Source: Brotonthovivens ammoniilytica (GTDB lineage Bacteria; Bacillota; Clostridia; Lachnospirales; Lachnospiraceae). Taken from it: DNA of 64,000 nucleotides. Made by a program: the position numbers and the translations under genes. Positions 61,158 through 64,000 of this stretch are shown in pieces. The stretch spans positions 236,836 to 300,835 of the forward strand of contig NZ_JAOQJQ010000005.1 in assembly GCF_025566885.1 (NCBI RefSeq). The letters run 5' to 3'. How positions within the stretch are numbered: the stretch's first letter is position 1; the number at the start of each line of letters is the position of its first letter. A model generated the notes under the pieces. The model ran no database searches. It was not told where the DNA came from and saw only the letters and a list, made by a program, of their open reading frames with translations.

Positions 61158-62315
61158 TTATTCTCCTGAATCTGTACTGTCAGCATTTCCCGTATCTGAT
61201 CCGTCAAAATTGTCAACTTCAGAAAAGTTGTCCGTAATACTATTTTCACTTGTGATACCTGTCTCATAAATAATACTATTACTATACTCTTCTACAGTTG
61301 AAGATGGTGTATAGTTTTCATTATCGAACAGAAACTTATGGAGCTCTGTTACGTTTGATACCAGGTCACAGGGAACTACAATTGAACCTTTTTTAGTCCC
61401 CATCTCTTTTGTGGCGCGGTCAAAAGGAAATCCCTGACTGTCCCCAAGATCATACCCAATCATAATTTTAATCATACTGAGCATCTCTCCCTGTGACAGA
61501 CTGGTTGAAATATGTGGAAATACCGCATCCATTAATTTTGTAAGTGTCGGAACATCCGCCTTCTTAGCCTTTGCCATCATCTGAGAAAATACTTCCCGCT
61601 GACGCTCTGCCCTTTTAAAATCATTTCCCTTGGTGTATCTGATTCTGGAATAAGCTACCGCCTGTACACCGTCCAGATTATAGGTTCCCGGCTGGCTGAT
61701 AACCTGTGAGTCTGTTCCTAAGATCTTATTGGTATGAGGCACATACACCTGCATCTGCTCTGCTTCCACCTCATCAATGTCGATCTCAACGCCTCCTAGT
61801 ATGTCAACTGCTTTGGCAACTGCCGAAAAGTCAAAGGCAACATAGTCTTCTATCTCAAGATCCAGATTTGTATTCAGCATATTAATTGCCCTCTCCGGGC
61901 CGCCTCTGGCATATGCAGAATTTGCTTTAAAAAAGTACGGGGTATCACCGGTTTCTGATACATTTAAAAATGTATCTCTGTAAACAGATACCATACGAAT
62001 TTCTTTTGTATCATTATTAATACTGAAAATCATAATAACATCTGTATTTCCTCTGCCGTAATTATCCATATCTCTGTTGTCTAAACCAAACATCGCGATG
62101 TTGGTATAGCCCTTTAGAGATTCCTGCACCTCTTTATCCATTTCATTGACTCCAATTTTGTCTTTATCCAAAACATTCTTCTGAATAAGATTCATCTTGG
62201 AAGCAAAAAACAATCCGCCCAGTAATACTACCAGGATTACGATTTCTATTACAAATAGTATCAGTTTTCTTTTTTTTCTCTGCCTCTTTGTGGGCTTTTT
62301 CTTATGTCCTGCCAT
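61158..62315 (-). CDS. LytR-CpsA-Psr (LCP) family phosphotransferase
   Basis: A 385-residue membrane protein. A basic cytoplasmic start (KKKPTKRQRKKRK) precedes one helix (about residues 18-40) and the extracellular LCP domain: NIAMFGLDNRDMDNYGRGNTDVIMIFSI (Arg/Asp), VSVYRDTFLNVSETG, ANSAYARGGPERAINML and FKRAERQREVF. These residues bind the pyrophosphate-lipid substrate. LCP proteins attach wall teichoic acid or capsule polymers to peptidoglycan; with the LTA synthase-type enzyme elsewhere in the window, surface polymers are well represented. The C-terminal ~45 residues are Asp/Ser/Thr-rich. Start at 62315 has GGAG six bases upstream. Confidence 0.93.
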   Translation of the reverse strand: MAGHKKKPTKRQRKKRKLILFVIEIVILVVLLGGLFFASKMNLIQKNVLDKDKIGVNEMDKEVQESLKGYTNIAMFGLDNRDMDNYGRGNTDVIMIFSINNDTKEIRMVSVYRDTFLNVSETGDTPYFFKANSAYARGGPERAINMLNTNLDLEIEDYVAFDFSAVAKAVDILGGVEIDIDEVEAEQMQVYVPHTNKILGTDSQVISQPGTYNLDGVQAVAYSRIRYTKGNDFKRAERQREVFSQMMAKAKKADVPTLTKLMDAVFPHISTSLSQGEMLSMIKIMIGYDLGDSQGFPFDRATKEMGTKKGSIVVPCDLVSNVTELHKFLFDNENYTPSSTVEEYSNSIIYETGITSENSITDNFSEVDNFDGSDTGNADSTDSGE

Positions 62316-62481
62316 ATTCATCTCCATAATTATTTCTGAAAGAGCTTTACTATAATTATATTATTTCTCTTTTTATAGCCAATATCCCTTATCAGTTTAA
62401 AATCATATAAAAATATATTACTGCAAGATAAAGAAAAGGACAACTATATTTTGATAAATTTTTTGTAAATTGGTCGGACCG

Positions 62482-63336
62482 CTAAGCTGAAAACAAATGA
62501 CACCCAATAGATGCCGCGTCTCTTTGATAAAGAGATTGTCCTCCACACATTTTATCGAAAATTTCCTGACACAGTTTTTCTGTATGCTCAAATATGAGAC
62601 AATCAAACCGCTGGTCATTTCTAAGATCGTCTTCTGCCCCCATTTGCATTGCATAACTATACTGCGTACTGCATCTCATAAATGGCTGAGAACCGGCAGG
62701 AAACATAACACCGCAATTGATACTTTTTTCCTCCGGATGATAAAATCTCTCATCTTCCATGGAACCACAGTAAATTACACCCTGCTTGTGATTCAACTGT
62801 ATTTCTTCCCGATTTAATGGCCTCCATTTTTCATTTTCATAAACACAGCAGGCATAAAACAATGCTTCATCAAAATTGCTTGTAAATGCCTGCCAGTCAC
62901 TTATATTACCATAATGCTGATATAAAAGTCCGGGATACACTTTAGTTTCATAATCGTTCCCGCCCTCATTCTTTCTTTGTAACCGCTCTGAAAAAATATT
63001 TAGATGCGCCTTTTCTTCACTGAGAAACTGCTCACGTTCTATATTGTCATCAGGTAAATTCCTGAATAAAGACACTTTTCCATTGGGATACCATGCATTT
63101 TCCCCTCTAAAATAATTCGATAATCGAAATTGTTTTGGAAAGGATTCCTGGCCAATCTGAATATTCCCATCCATGCCATACTTTTCTTCCAGCAGCTTTC
63201 TTTGCTTTTCATTTTTCTCACTTACATATTTGCCTTCAGCTATTAGCTGCAGGTTGACCAATATTGCTGTCTTTCGCTCAATCATGTGCAAAATATGCAG
63301 CATATCAATCTCTTCTTTGGAAATCTCTTTAATCAT
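62482..63336 (-). CDS. FRG domain-containing protein
   Basis: A 284-residue protein. The FRG domain is centred on YFRGENAWYPNGKVSLFRNL and LLYQHYGNISDWQAFTSNFDEALFYAC, containing the F-R-G and H-Y-G/D-W signature residues. FRG domains occur on proteins of uncertain function, often in toxin or phage-defence islands, and are thought to act as enzymes on nucleic acid or nucleotides. It has no membrane helix. The start is the ATG at 63336, because GAGG lies four bases before it and not before the longer frame. It follows no close neighbour and stands beside an otherwise empty stretch. Confidence 0.72.
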   Translation of the reverse strand: MIKEISKEEIDMLHILHMIERKTAILVNLQLIAEGKYVSEKNEKQRKLLEEKYGMDGNIQIGQESFPKQFRLSNYFRGENAWYPNGKVSLFRNLPDDNIEREQFLSEEKAHLNIFSERLQRKNEGGNDYETKVYPGLLYQHYGNISDWQAFTSNFDEALFYACCVYENEKWRPLNREEIQLNHKQGVIYCGSMEDERFYHPEEKSINCGVMFPAGSQPFMRCSTQYSYAMQMGAEDDLRNDQRFDCLIFEHTEKLCQEIFDKMCGGQSLYQRDAASIGCHLFSA

Positions 63337-63923
63337 TGTTCCTCTCAACTCTCCCATGTCTATAAAATATATACACTATTCTTCAAAAGCGTAACAGGAA
63401 TCTGTCACTTTTTCAACTAATCAAACATTACTGCTAATCAGATTCATCTTGTTATTTTCAATTTTCGACGGCATTCGACATTATTTCTTCCGTTTCTATC
63501 ATTTGAAAACAGTATCTTAACATTTAAAAGCTTGAATTTTATTACAAATATACTTTTTATATTTTTTCTGCCAGAATATTTATAGAAAAAACTTACTTCA
63601 TCTATTGTACTTAAAAAGTACTTAAGAATAGGAAAACTCTCTTTTCCTGCAACAAGTAATATTCTGCAGCTGCCATATAAAGTACTCATTTTGTTATGTA
63701 ATTGTCAATGTTCCATCAATAAATATTTGGCATAATTAACCTATCAAAATAAGGAAAAACATGCTCTGGCACATTTTGCAGCCAGCTCAGTGGTTTGCAG
63801 TACTCTTTTTTTCCGCGCCAGTACACAGCGTCACACAAAATGTGTATTTGCTATAGAAAGGTTCTCTGAAGCTCCCTTAAGCATAAAAAAGCCACAGACA
63901 ATTAGTCTATGACTCTTTTGTTA
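63337..63923. other. Intergenic region before tRNA-Arg
   Basis: 587 bases, AT-rich. An 81-codon minus-strand frame (63444-63689) lacks a ribosome site and reads as an AT-rich chance frame. The rest shows no promoter or repeat I can defend apart from the terminator at 63885-63920. Confidence 0.5.
63885..63920 (-). terminator. Terminator of tRNA-Arg(ACG)
   Basis: On the minus strand AAAGAGTCATAGAC pairs with GTCTGTGGCTTT (two mismatches) and is followed by six T residues. Confidence 0.65.
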
Positions 63924-63997
63924 CGTGCGTGAGAAGATTCGAACTCCCGACACCTTGGTCCGTAGCCAAGTGCTCTATCCAGCTGAGCTACACACAC
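63924..63997 (-). tRNA. tRNA-Arg (ACG anticodon)
   Basis: Cloverleaf: acceptor GTGTGTG/CACGCAC, D-arm GCTC...GAGC, anticodon arm CTTGG-CTACGGA-CCAAG with anticodon ACG, T-arm GGGAGTTCGAATCTTCT. Discriminator G. Confidence 0.94.
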
Positions 63998-64000
63998 ATA

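Noticed and set aside
63444..63689. Minus-strand 81-codon frame near the window end
   Set aside because: AT-rich, no ribosome site and no recognisable domain.
1..64000. CRISPR array or complete insertion sequence
   Set aside because: No regularly spaced direct repeats with unique spacers and no transposase gene were seen.

Overview
The window reads as chromosome of a low-to-mid GC Gram-positive anaerobe of the Clostridia, most likely Lachnospiraceae. The basis is gene content: a non-discriminating AspRS-GatCAB operon under a T-box, CspABC-like subtilisin, PdaB-type deacetylase, DUF5721 and DUF4914 proteins, a BceRS-BceAB module, Crp/Fnr and PucR regulators, strong AGGAGG ribosome sites and rho-independent terminators. 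Genus is not decidable by reading alone. There are no rRNA genes, CRISPR arrays or intact insertion sequences; two tRNAs are present.

Layout. 1-1.8 kb: start of a PLD/DEAD helicase (cut by the window edge), a 79-bp dispersed repeat, and a divergent flavin-barrel protein/HxlR pair. 1.9-15.5 kb: a metabolic island. A PucR-type regulator preceded by four 16-bp tandem repeats, a flavoprotein plus small ferredoxin on the plus strand, and a long minus-strand run (citF, citE, creatinase-like M24 protein, TRAP transporter P-Q-M, two D-2-hydroxyacid dehydrogenases, malic enzyme). 15.8 kb carries a Crp-type regulator, separated from citF by two interlocked inverted repeats. I regard this island as the best candidate for an undescribed pathway: carboxylate uptake, lyase/CoA-transferase chemistry, NAD(P)-linked oxidation and flavin/ferredoxin reduction.

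16.4-31.3 kb: sbcCD, a BceSR/BceBA peptide-sensing transporter module, galK, an intergenic region with a possible small RNA, a flavin reductase-like protein, a transglutaminase-fold protein, an M18 aminopeptidase and a DUF5721 protein. 31.4-38.7 kb: a Crp/Fnr regulator with a class-II-like palindrome, a PadR/SEDS-like pair, an S8 peptidase, a ClpX-like unfoldase and an N-acetyltransferase. 38.7-43.7 kb: aspS-gatC-gatA-gatB behind a T-box whose specifier has overlapping GAA and AAC codons. 44-46.4 kb: an LTA synthase-type enzyme preceded by the second copy of the 79-bp repeat. 46.4-50.8 kb: xre/cupin-potABCD polyamine uptake operon. 50.9-54.4 kb: an AAA/DUF4143 ATPase with a 42-bp perfect palindrome at its 5' end, a MITE-like segment and a DUF4914 PEPCK-like protein. 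54.5-64 kb: a deacetylase, an integrase scar beside tRNA-Gly(CCC), pyruvate kinase, carbamate kinase, HtrA, a zinc-ribbon protein, an LCP protein, an FRG-domain protein and tRNA-Arg(ACG).

Many start codons were chosen from Shine-Dalgarno spacing and differ from the longest open frame; each case is noted. Family calls come from motif reading only, without database search.
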